Part shown: piece after piece, positions 11,695-25,412 of the stretch
How the letters are laid out: every line of letters starts with the position of its first letter
Numbering within the stretch: the first letter of the stretch is position 1
From: Arion vulgaris
Taxonomy: Eukaryota > Mollusca > Gastropoda > Stylommatophora > Arionidae
Direction: 5' to 3'
Length of the DNA: 64,000 bases
Assembly: GCA_020796225.1 (NCBI GenBank)
Contig: CM036756.1
Coordinates: 64,719,644-64,783,643 of the forward strand
The notes under the pieces: model-generated
The model's database searches: none
Seen by the model: only the letters and a program-made list of their open reading frames with translations
What the model was told of the DNA's origin: nothing
Translations under genes and position numbers: made by a program

Positions 11695-14600
11695 AACACG
11701 TACAAACAAAGTACTATAGTTTTACAAAATACAGAAACAGTGACGATAAACAGCAACGTTTCGACCAACAAGGCCTTTATCAAGCAAACGAACAAACAGG
11801 ATTGACAAATTAAAATGAAACACAAATGGAGCACCAAATACAAACGTATCTAAGGAAAATCTGGAATAAAAACGAATAACGAAATAAATGTAACACAAAA
11901 ACTAGAAATAGAACGGAAAAGAAACAATGAAACATCTAGTAAATATATAACTTGAATACATGCAACATATACCCATATAGATTACAAAGCATGGGAAGAG
12001 AAAGTACTAAGAAGCATAAGAATGTAATACATGCAACATATACCCATATAGATTACAAAGCATGAGAAGAGAAAGTACTAAGAAGCATAAGAATGTAATA
12101 CGTTGAGCCAGCGTGGTCATTCCAGATTTTCCTTAGATACATTTGTATTTGGTCATCCATTTGTGTTTCATTTTAATTTGTCACTCCTGTTTGTTCGTTT
12201 GGTTGATAAAGGCCTTGTTGGTCGAAACGTTGCTGTTTATCGTCACTGTTTCTGTATTTTGTAAAACTATAGTACTTTGTTTGTACGTGTTTCACTATTT
12301 ACCAAGTTTTACTGCAGTCTTCCCCCTATTTTTATATATATATATATATATATTTTATTTTGTTTTTCTTCAATACAGGTGATCACTTTGAAGTGGCCAA
12401 GTTTTTGATCAAAGAAGGTGGTGCAATCATAACCAAAGATATTTGTGAAGGTTTCCCTGAAGTTATTACCAAACTTGTCAGGTCTATGTTTTTAACATCT
12501 GATAAGAAAGGCTGTCAGCATGTAAGTATTCTAACACAACAACAAGAAACAATATTATATTTTCACATTAAAAGTTAGAAACAGATAACACCTATTCGTG
12601 TGAAAGGAAAAAGGAATAGATATTGCATTACTTTGCTATTATTCCTTTAACTTTTGCTGCGATGCACTGGGGGGGGGAACTGAGACCCTGCATTGCTAAT
12701 ACACAAATAACCTTGACCTCTGATTTTCAGTCATACAAGGGAAAAGAGAACAGCATACTGAGCATTTCCCATCATCTCTTGTGGGTTCCCCAAATATGCA
12801 GATTTAAAGATACATGTTTTGGACTCTCCAAAAGGATTCACCTCTTCCTGCACAAAGCCACCTTTGAAGTCTTCTTACCTGACTGATGTCCATTTTGGGA
12901 TTCCTTTTTTGCACAACCTGCAAGACCGAAGTCAGAATAAAACCCAAAATTTATGCTATTTCCTCTGGCATAGTGTACAGTGATGGATTTTCAACATGTT
13001 GCACCACACAGGGAATCTTAAAATTTGACGAATCTTATTCAGCTAATTGAATCCTAAGTATCTTCTTTCTTCTTCTTTGAACACTCCATATTGACCACTT
13101 GTTAACCACTCTGTGTGATTTGTATGTGATCTGAGCCTAAGAGCGATTGTATGATATGCGAGTTATGCACTTACACGTAGGCCAGCACATTCTATTTTTG
13201 CTATGCTCTTCCCTAGGTGCTACAATCAGTCGCCTCTTACGACATGCCTTGTAGGTCACAGTGGTACTATTCTTTGCTTCCCTTGCAGCCCCGGCACCAC
13301 ACGGTCGGAAACTTAAGTATGAATCATGCAGATCTCAAAAGTTGAATTTGAATACTCCAAAGATGAGGGGTGTAAAGGTGCTAGAAGCTTATGACTAGTT
13401 GTCAAGTTATTTGGTTAACATAAGAGTAATGTAAGCCCTGTTGCATTACTGATATTGCAATTGTAAATCAATAACAGAGACAATTTTTATACATAAGGTT
13501 AGGAACACTATATAGATTCTTGATTCACTGTAAATAATTATGCTGTATTACATACAATGTTTTACTTATATTCTAATTTGTTTAGTCTTTTCTCTTTTAG
13601 GGACAGTCTAACATTGTCTTTCAGAGGGATCTTGTGTCTTCCTATCTCTTGAATAGTTAAGGTTTACAGTATGTACATAAATGAGCTTAGAATGAAGAGG
13701 TTTACAGAAGTAAGCATGACATATAAAATCATGTAGAAGTGGACTTCTAATGGGAAGATTTAATCAAGTTGAAATTTTTAATGTCAAGGTTTTAAAAATG
13801 TGAGCTTAAAATGTAAATCTTTAACAAAGTGAGCTAAACAAAGGTTTAACACAATGAGCTTGAGAAGTAGATTATTTATTAAAGTGAGATTGAAATGTAA
13901 AATAAAAAAGAACGTGTGATTTGTTTCTTCCTTTACAGAAGTGAGCTTGAAGTGTAAAGATTTAAGCAGTTGATTTTGCAATGTGAATATTTTCCAAATA
14001 GATTAAAAATTTATTGGCAACATCTCTTTTCAGTTTAACATGTCAAATCAGAAATTTGAATGCTTGCTGCCATGTTGGTTTTCTATGGATAAAAGAGACT
14101 GTTTGATGTCAGATGAAAAAGTGTCTTCTGGAGATGAAGATGATGTTATAGAAGAGAAAGAGAACATATCTGAAATTGTGATTGATGTGCAGGAAAACAA
14201 AATTCAGGAATTACATGATAGTGTTTTGTGGACAATGAACAATCTGGTCTCATTGAATGCATCGTATAATCTTCTCGTGAAAGTTTCTGATGCCTTACAT
14301 CCTGACTTACTTCAGTTAAATGGGTAAAATTAATTTGACCAAATTTAGTAGTTTTTGAAAATATAAATTTAAAACAGTACTTTATAATTATTGATTGATG
14401 CACACTTTTGGTTATGAGGTAATATGACAGATATTTTGGAAGATAATACATCATAAAGATAACTAGATGTGAAAGGCAATGCCTACAAAAAGTTACCAAC
14501 AACACCAGAAAAGGCAGAGTCACCAACATCAGCATGAGAAAGAAAGTTGGGACAGAACCTTGTTTGAATTACATTGATAACCAAAGAATGAAATGGTTTG

Positions 14601-17600
14601 GCCACTTAATAAGAATGCAACCAAACTCCACAGTATACATAGCCTTCTACATCAGGAAAGAAGGCAAGAGGAAGACTGCGAAAATGATGGTTAGACGGCA
14701 TAGCAGAATTCTGTCAAAAAGCAAAGATAACTAACACCCAAGCCACTAGATTAGCGCAAGACAAAAACAGTAAACCACAATACTGCGCAACAATCAGGTA
14801 GCATTATGATGACAAAAGAAGAAGAATACATCATAAAATACATTGGTAGAAAATACAAAGGTAATTCTATAGTATATAACTAGCTATTTAGCTATAAGAC
14901 TCCCCTACCTGAATAGTTATTTTTAATTAGTTTAATATGTGTACGTATATGAATACTGCTTAACTCTTACAATACGAGTACAAAAACCGTCTTTTTACGC
15001 ACTGTTTTTGAGGAACAAATTTTAAGGCCTTACAAAATTTGTTATAACTTTCTTACATTCAACAGCAGAGACATGTATACACCAAAATGTGCGCAATTGA
15101 AAGATCTATTACAAACACCCACTTGTTGTATTTGAATTTTAAAAATACACTTAAAGCATTAAAGTCCTCTATGATATATTAACAACTGGTTAGAACTTTT
15201 GGTCCGTGAAGTGGCTTGTCGTAAAACGGGAACTAACTTAATGAACTGTCAGGTGGCGTTTCGTATTCTAAGAGTTAATTAGTACTTTTGTGATTACATT
15301 TACTAAGTATGATTACTCATTCACTAATCTATTTAACACATTTATTAAATCGTTAAGAAGTTACAGAAAGTGAGAGCAGAAAAGATACCATCATTCTGAT
15401 GGGTTCTGATAAACATAACAAATGCATGAAATTTGTCCACAAATCAAAGATTTTATTTGACTGTTGCATCTATTAATGGTCAGAACATCAACATCAAGTT
15501 CACAAGAAAGCCATGATTTCCAAACAGAAAAATAATTTTTATTTTTTTTTCTGTCAGTTATCAGAATAATTGAATGCTTGATAAAGGCCTTTTGGCCGAA
15601 ATGTTGCTGTGTATTGTTATTTTTTTGGTACTTTGTAAAACTACAGTACTTTGTTTTTATGTGTTTCGCCATTGCTTGCTAAAAGACATATCTATTTTTC
15701 TATTCCTTATCAGACTGAAGTCCCTGAATTTTGCGCATTGTCATCTCAAATATGTGTCACCTCATGTGTTTGCACTTCCATGTCTGGAGGAGTTGAACTT
15801 GTCATATAATAAACTATCTACACTGAGTGTTAGAAGTAAGTATAAAGTTTTAACAAGAGTTACCAGAGTGTTAGAAGTAAGTATAAAGTTTTAACAAGAG
15901 TTACCAGAGTGTTAGAAGTAAGTATAAAGTTTTAAGAGTTACCAGAGGTTAGAGAAGTATAAAGTTTACAAGTTCCCAGAGTGTTAGAAATTTGTATGGA
16001 GTTATCTTATAACAATTTACATGTAAGAATCTGTGATAAAATTCAACACCAGTTATGAAAAATACAATTAAAAGTTGGACTGCAGATAAATAAGCTTTAA
16101 AAAGACAAATATAATGAAGGCATCTATGATAAGTAATGCAGTTATCACATTTGAATACAAAAGGATAAAAATAACAGAGCAGTTCATCTATTTGGGTAGC
16201 AATTGTGACTTCATGGAAGATACTAAAAAGAAATTATGCCATGAATTGTCAAATATAAGCTTTTAAGAGTTTAAACAAAATATGGAGTTCCAAGTTTTAT
16301 AGCTTTAAAACTGCCCGTCTGCCCAGCGTGTTCGTAGCGCGTTGGACTGCGGTGACTAGTCCTCTGTGTGTGCGGGTTCAATTCCGCGGACTGGCAGAAA
16401 AGCCACAGGTTCCCCAGAATCACGGTGTTTGTGGCACCAAACTGAAGGGTTACGATGTCCATGGCATTGAGCCGAAGATCTGAAAGCTTAAGTGCTTCTG
16501 GATCGGAAAAAAAAAAAATAGCTTTGAAACTAAATAACGAATTTTCAATTTAGATGTTGTATCAATCCAAACATATGTCAGCAAGAGTTGGAAAATTGAC
16601 TAAAGCTATAGAAAGTAAGTTGAATGCATTTGAAAGTAGATGTCTGCAAAAAATAATGATTATAGAATGGGACGAATTCAGCAGAAGTGGTGAAATCAAA
16701 GAAATCAAACACTGGTACCAACTATTATAAGAAAGTGAAGATGGAGATTTGTTGGGCATACTCTAAGAATAAATGATCAAAGAAACACAAAGCAGAGATT
16801 GAAGTGGGAGGTAAAGGGTTAAAAAAAGAAATAACGCTTTATAGAAACCTTAAAACAAACTTTACTGTGAGAAGTGAGAAATATCTGACCCAACTTCATA
16901 GAAGAGATTGAGTGAGTTGCCCAGAATAGAGAGAGTGATATATAGCAAAATTACTTGCAGGCCCTTTGTAACATATAACGATACAAGGGGAATATAATAT
17001 AATAATAATATTGAGGAACAGTTTTAAAAAAAAAATACAAGTCATATTTAATATATAGTATAACAGTTTTCAAATATATCCAATAAATGCATATTGGTTG
17101 TTGAACAGGTCTCATAGAACTCCTGTTGTGTCGTTTGCTTGATAAAGGCCTTTTGGTCGAAACGTTGCTGTTTATCGTCACTGTTTTGTATTTTGTAAAA
17201 CTATAGTACTTTGTTTGTACGTGTTTCACTATTTACCAAGTTTTACTGCAGTCTTCCCCTTATTTCGATTCTCATAGAACTCACAGTTTTATCTGCCTCG
17301 GCTTAGTATACAGTTTTCTCTCTCTTATATGGTCTATTATTCTAGACTATTGGGCACCAATAATAATAACAATAATAATTCCTCTCGTCCGTTATACGTT
17401 ACATAGGGCCTGCAAGTAATTTCTCCATACCGCTCTATCCTGGGCAACTTGCTCAATCTCCAACATGGAACTGAGACCAATATTTCCTGCCTCTCTCAGC
17501 AAAGTTCGTTTCAGGGTCTCCTTAGGTCGACCTCTCTTTCTTGAACCCTTTGCATCCCACTTCAATGCCTGCTTTGATATTCGTTGATCATTTCTCCTCA

Positions 17601-20600
17601 AGGTGTGCCCAACATATCTCCATATTCTCTTTCTTATAACAGTTGTCACTAGTGGTTGACCAGACATGTCTCTGATTTCATCACTTCTCCTGATCGTTCC
17701 ATTTATATTCATTATTTTTGCAGACATCTATTTTCAAATGCATTCAACTTGCTTTCCATATCTTTAGTCATTTTCCAACTCTTGCTGGCATATGTTGGGA
17801 TTGATACAACATTTGAATTGAAAATTCGTAATTTAATTTTAATCATATATAACTTGCAGTTCCATATTTTATTTAGACTTTTAAAAGCTGATGTTGGTTT
17901 ACATTCATATCAAAATTTCTTTTAACATTTCCTGTGCAATCAAAATTGCTACCTAAATAGGCAAGAGAATATAAGGATTTTCATTAGAAACATTTGTATG
18001 TAGTCGTCCATATGTTTTTTTTAAATTTGTCACTCCTGTTGTTCGTTTGCTGATAAAGGCCTTGTTGGTCGAAACGTTGCTGTATTTTGTCATTGTTTTG
18101 TAATTTGTAAAACTACAGTACTTTGTGATTACGTGTTTTACCTAAATAGGTGAACAGCTCTGTAATTTTTATCATTTTAGATTCCAGGGTGATATCTGCA
18201 TTACTTGCCATAGGTGTCTTCATTATATTTGTTTTCATAGCTATCTGCAGTCAACTTTGATGCTATAGATGACAAGTTGTCTGTTTTCTTTGCATATCTT
18301 GGTTGTTTCTACTTAACAAGGCAATATCATCTGCAAAATCCAAATCTTCTAGTTGACTATTTTCTACCCAATCGATGCCAGTTTCACCCCTGCAACATTT
18401 TCACATCACCCAGTCAATTGCCACTCCAAACAATAGCGGAGATAGAATACAGCCTTGCTTTACTCCTGTTTCAACCATAAACCAGTCGCTGTGTCACGTC
18501 AGTGGAACTGCACACTGTGAACCATCATAGAGGCTCTTAATAACGTTTATTATTTTGTATGGTATTCCATAGCATCTCAGAATATTCCACAGGGAGATTC
18601 TGTGTAGACTATAAAAGGCTTTTTTAAAATCGATGAAATTTAGTATAAGTGGTTGTTGCTTCTCAATATGTTCCTCCAAAATTAGTCGTAGGGTAATTAT
18701 TTGTCTAAGCAGCTTCTCCCAGGTCTAAAACCAGCTTTGGGTTATTAGCTATTGGGCACCAATAGTCCAACTTTAATGTCTTGAAATATTCACAGTGTTG
18801 TAATCACCTTAAGGTGTACCAGAGGTGCTTTGCCAGCACAGTTATCAGACTGCACTACCTGGTGGCTACGTTGACTTGTAAGGTGGTTCAGTAAACAGTT
18901 GACTAAATTTCACTTTTATCTTCAAAGAAAGTTATCTGACCCTGACATGCTAGGTGTACTTTCACCTTACAGACTTTTTAATTTGACATAACAGATTATG
19001 GCAGATGAGAAACAAAATGGAAGTAAAATAAAACACAGTAAAAAGATGTAACAATCTGCAACAATTAAACACTAATTGTGGAAACAAAAGAACAAACAAA
19101 GGGAAGCATAAAATGTTATTAATATTGTTCATTTCTGTATGGTGTGATAACGTGAACAGTGAAGAAGCAGTTGAAAGAACTGTGAGTTTACTCTGGACAT
19201 GCCAGACAGTGCCGTCTTCATGGTAGAGAGAGAAGATATAATAATCAACTTCTTGTGGATTAGAAGGTCTACTTTGCATTGCTGCTACAGTGGAGGGCGG
19301 AGGATGCATGGAAATGCTCAATGTGCCATGGTGTCGATTGCATAACATAACATGTCATGTTAAATTAGGATTGAAAATTGGAATACTGAAAAGATAAAAA
19401 TTAAACAAAATGAAATATTATGGACATTTTGAGAAAGGGTACTACAATAAGCTTCATACTAGAAGAAAATACTGAATGCAGATGAGTAATAAGAAGAGTG
19501 CATAATATCAACATGGAGATATAATTCTCTGAGAGTGGGCCAGCCAGGCAGAAAATATAATTTGAAGAACCATTTGATTTCTCTGTCATGCATCAATCTT
19601 ACTTTAACTTAACTTGATTTGCATTTATTGACATAATAAGTACCACAATCAACAGTATAAGATTCCTCATTTTATCACTCCTACTTCTTTTCTTTTGTTG
19701 CAACTTTGTTATTGGGTTGCTGCCCAGTGTCTTGGTTTTCTGTTTTTGTCTTCTGCTGATTCAGTGGCTTGGGTGGTTACTTTTGCTTTTTGACAGGATT
19801 CTGCAATGCCATCTAACCATCTTTTTGTGGTCTTCCTCTTGCCGTCTTTCCTGATGTTCTGTTGTAAAAGACTCTATATACAGTACATTTTGGTTGCATT
19901 CTTATTAAGTCACTGACCCACTTCACTCTTTGTTTCTCAATGTAATTCAAGCAAGGTTCAGTCCCAACTTTCTTTCTTATGCTGATGTTGGGGACTGTCT
20001 TACCTAGTGTTGTTGGTAACTTTTCATAGGCATTGCATTTCACACATAGTTATTTTTTGCAACTGTACTTTCTCATTGCCCATGTTTGGCACTGGTAACA
20101 CAAAGTAGGCATGAAAATGCTGTTGTTTTGATGTCAGTGAAATGTTTGAGTGTCTTAACAATGTGGGGGTTACACTATCATTATTATCGCCATCATTTTT
20201 ATAATCATTGACATCATCTTCACTTAGACAACATCTTAATCATCACTGCTTATTTGTAATTTATGCACTCTGCTTCAGTCACAGAAAATGCTGCATGCCG
20301 CACAGCCTGGACTTGTTTAAAGCTTCAGAGCTTAGATATATCCCATAACTTATTTGATTCTCTTCCCTCTGACCTGAAAGTTTGCACAGAAATGGTCTCA
20401 CTGAATTCCAGTTATAATCAACTTCATGCTGCATGCCCACCTTGGCAATGTCCTCTGGTAACATTTTAAAACATTTAATGAATGAAGAATTGGTAGTTAC
20501 AGTATGGAAATATCATGACTAAATTTTCTATAGTTTTCTCCTAAAGTTTTTTTTCCGCTGAGGTAAATTTAACACTAATTTTACATGAAGTAGTGTTTGG

Positions 20601-23600
20601 CAGAGTGTGCAGCAGAGGGTTTATTTTAATAGACAATCTTGACACACTCTGCAGCAGTTAGTATGAAGTTAGTTAAAATTACTATTATATTCATCATTAA
20701 ATTATCATTAAAGTAGTATATTGGATGATATATTTTATATGATACATGTTGCAAGCACCACAAACATCAAACTGTTTTGTGACAAAGTTCTGATCCCACA
20801 ATCATTTTGATCATATTTCAGTAATGTATATGTACAGTCTCATTACTTTGTCACGCCTTTTATTATTTTTGCTTTGCTTTTGTCCTTGCAATTTATTACT
20901 ACAGAAAGTCTTTGCTTATTCCTGATTTTGCTCAACGAATGATGTATTCATGTGTGCATCTTTGAATATAATATCTTCACCCGTGTGGTGCCGCAGTCGG
21001 CAAAGGACACCATGAATAGCACCACTGCAACCTACAAGGCATGTAGTAAAGGCAACTGATGTAGGACCTAGGAAGGTACCCTAGTAAATAAAAAACATCG
21101 CAGAAATCGAATGTGCTGGCCTACTTCTAGGCACACAACTGGCAAAACATACAATCGCTGTTAGGCTCAGATCACATACAAATCACACACAGTGGTTAAC
21201 AAGTGGTCGTTGTGGAAGCATTGAAGAAGAAGAAGAATATAATAGTATATAATTATAGTTGTGTTTTATTTTACAGAAATTCCTTGATCTATCTAATAAC
21301 AAACTAACAACATTTGCACCAAGTGCTGACCAGTACTGGGGAAATACATTAAAAACATTGCATCTACAGTGCAATCAGATGAACGAACTGACTGAGAGTA
21401 TTGTCAGAATGCGTATGTATAAACATTGCTAGTAAAAACTATGTAATTAATACATATTAATTAACTAATATAATTTGTGTCATTCATGTTATTTCTGAAC
21501 TCTTAGTAAGTACACCTGAAAACATGTTTTTGCAAGTTCAATATTTTTATTATTTAACACACCCCACTATGTGATGCTGCATCTTTTTGGTCATATTAAA
21601 CTGCCACTCTATGTGGCAGTGCAGCCACAAAGAGTTAAAGAACATGGGGTCACTACTGCAGTTAATCCCTTTGTGAGAAACTAAAAACGTTACTCAAGAT
21701 TACATCATGCACAATTGAAAATTAGATGTAGATGATTTGGTGACGGTGGAGGAAATCAAGGATGCTGTACGGAGAGCAAAAACAGTGCACCTGGTCCAGA
21801 TGGCATACGATATGGTGACATTGGCGAGTTGTTTGATGGGGAGTGGAAGAACTGGCTGGCATCTACAACAAAAGCATTACGACTGCAATAATCAACGAAG
21901 AATGGTTGCACAGCTACCTGGTATCTCTGCCGAAGCCTGGCAAAGACCACACAAAAATTCAGGGCTATCGGGTAATCACCATGCAGAATACAATAGGCAA
22001 GTTGCTGGAGAAAATAATTGCCTGGAAAATATCCTGCCAACTAGAGAGGTTACGCTCCTTCCACCCACCCTTGAGGGTACCGTCCCATATAGAGAGACAT
22101 GGCGTAACACAGCCTTGTTCGCCTACGATGTCTATGAGGGTTTTCACTCTGGCATTGAGACATGTGCTGCTGCAATTGACCTTGAAGATGCCTATAATAA
22201 AGTGTCGTGCATTTTTTAATGGTGCAGCTGACTGAACTCAATATCAGCCCATTCCTCCTCAATTGGATCTTTGTGGCCCTCTTCCAGCGAAAGATAGTGT
22301 TTAAATGTGCAGTTAAGGCCATCACCAACAACAATCCACCCTGGCTTACTCAGGGTCACCATTATCTCCGGTGTTGTTTAATGCCTATACTGTGAGCATC
22401 ACAAAAGAGCAGATCACGGGTAGAGGAAGGACAATGTCATATGCAGATGATGTGTTGGTGTATCGTCAGGGCAAGGATAGAGAACAGCTTGTGGAGGAAC
22501 TTCAGTCAGAACTCAACCGCATAGGTAGATGGTGCGTTGAAGCAGGAGCTTCATCTTTGTCTTTTATACCAGGGTCTGGTCCTTTCTGTGCTTGAGTATG
22601 GGCTGGCGATCCTGACTCTCAGTCATAGTCAGATAGAACGACTGGAAAGAATACAGAACAGGCGACGCATTATACTTGGTTGCACTAAAGACACGCCGTG
22701 CAGGGCGCATGCGCTATCTCCTTGACTATCCTACTATGGAGTATAGAATACTGATGAGCCGTGCACCAGCATACCTTCGAGTCAATGCTGACACACAACA
22801 TCCTCTGCACTTAGAAATAAAGAGACAAAAGGAAATAGGTTAAAAAGAGGAAAATCTTGGATGGGTAGGCGAGGACTGTATTGAACAGGTGGTACACTTG
22901 AAGATATTGATCCCTGTGAAGAATGGATACCAGTGCCAACAGGAATCGCTACATCCTTTCTGTATGCATCGAACTTGATAAAGAATGCAGGCAACACAAC
23001 CCACTTGTGGAGGCAGAGGTTCAGGCATTGATTTCTGAGAACGCATCTGAGTATGATGTAATCATTTATACGGATGGTTCGGTGATTCGACATGTGCGGA
23101 GCTCGTGGGCTTTCATTGCTCAGGTCAGAGGTGATGTGTGAAGGAAGACAGTGGTGGTTTTGCCGTGATCTACTGAGCAGTCTCACTATGGAAATCATGC
23201 GGTTACCAAAGCGATGATTTGGCTAGAATCACAGACTTTTATCCATGCATGTTTTCTCAGTGACTCAATGAGTATGCTCAGGAAGATTGAAACAGGATGG
23301 GCTAGGAGACATTGGATAGAATCGCTGGGAGGTCTAAGCTGACAAAGATCAGTTTTATTTTTGTGCCAGGCATGCAGGTGTAAGGGGGAATGAACGTGCG
23401 GATAGGCTTATAGGTATGGCTGCTGTCCAAAGCGGAGGAGCAATGGACCAGGCTGATATTATAAATTCCTTAAGGAGAGAGGGCGTGTACATGATTCATG
23501 TAATAGCGGTGAATTCACAACACTAACCAGACTGCAAGAACTCAAAGTTAAGTGTGGTGTAGCTCGACAAGAACGCTATGCTGGCAGACAAAGAAGAATT

Positions 23601-25332
23601 GTAAACCAACAAAGAACTGGTGTCCTTTAGTCGCCAACGCTGATGGACATACTGAGGGAGAGATCGGAGCACTTATGGACTAATTTGTTCAACGTGCAGT
23701 GATGGTGATCCAACGACTAAACTAAACTAAACAATTGAAAATTTGATCTGTAGCAATCTGTACGTATTATATGATATTGTTGCACAAAATATTCTGTAGT
23801 CACCAGTTATGAAAGTACAGCCAGATGGTTGGGTTGAAAATCAATCAGAAGAAAACAGAAATGATGACTCTGAACATAGCCACCATCCGCACCAGTCACA
23901 CTATAAGATAAAATCCTTCCAAATACAACTGCTTTTTCTGGTCAAAATATTTTGCATTATTAGTCTAAGACATTTTTTAATAGGTCTCTTTATTTATGTG
24001 TAATGCCTACTGCAATTTTCCAGCACTTATTAATGTACAGAAATATTCCAATCTGTCTACACATGTGTCCATAAATCTTTCAGATATATTTTATGTATAT
24101 GTAGGAAACTTTTGGATGGATTAGCGTAATACACAAGCATTTACCTATCGACTGGGACACAATAGGGTTGGTTGTGGGTTCAATAGTGAGAAAAGTAATT
24201 GACCCTCCTACCTCATGCACACTAGGGCTATAAATGTGAAGGGAGGTGACTTCATACCCCAAGGTATGAAAAGACTACGGGAAATATTATATGTGTGAAA
24301 ATATTCTTTGGTTTTCCAATTCTTAAAAACTTCTCTGGTGATTTTTGAATGCATTTGTCCAACAAAGGGAATAAGTGTGCGTTTTATATTGTAATCTGTA
24401 TAGCTGACCATAATACTGTTTTGTCCGAGATTTTGTTCCATACTTTTTTTAAGTCCATCAAAGGATGTAGGTTTTTCTGATGTTATAGATAATTTTTGCA
24501 TAACACACACCATAAGTTGACAGCTCGTTCTGTTGTACTTATTTATGTTATAAAAATATTTGGCATTTTTTTACAAAATACAAATAGTGAAAGACAATGT
24601 CAGCTCAGCAGAATATTTAACATTTTTCTCTTAAGATAACTGTAGCATTTAGTGTGCATACAAGAGCTATGTTTTTTGTTTAAATTGAAAATATAAGTTA
24701 CAGCATTTGAATAAAACCCTTCTAGTAGAGAGATAATTGCATTTGTGAATCCCATTCGCTGACCAGACTGAGAGAGATGGGTGTCGATATTGGTACAGCC
24801 CAAAAAGAATGATGTACCAAATGTGCAAATAGATTGATTAATCAACCAACATCAAACTGGTGTGCTGGGCCACTGGATTCTGCTGGATATTTTGAGGTGA
24901 GATCAGGGCACCTATGGACATGTCTGGAGTTCCATGATGATAGTCCTCATATAACTGATAACTATTGCTTTTCAGATAAAATTTTATTTAAACAAATTCA
25001 GATAATTCACGTTTGTAGAAACACTGTTATTGAAATATGATTTAATGAAGTTTTTCAGATAAAATTGATAATGAAAAGTAATTATTTTCATTCTTATCAG
25101 TACATCTAGTGACGTAATAAATCAATAATTTTGGGAAGTATAAATGGGCGGAGTGGGTAATAGATGTTAAAATGTATCAATGATGAGCAATAATTAAACA
25201 TAATTATGTGAATACAGAATGACATTTTTATTAAAAACCCCAGTATCTGTACACAATCACTTACATTCGCCCATTTACCTACCTACACACACACATGCAA
25301 GCACATACATACTCACACACATATATACATAC

Positions 25333-25412
<80 letters not shown>

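Noticed and set aside
11571..11843. Frames rich in alternating Tyr and Ile
   Set aside because: Translation of a (TA)n microsatellite joined to PLE sequence.
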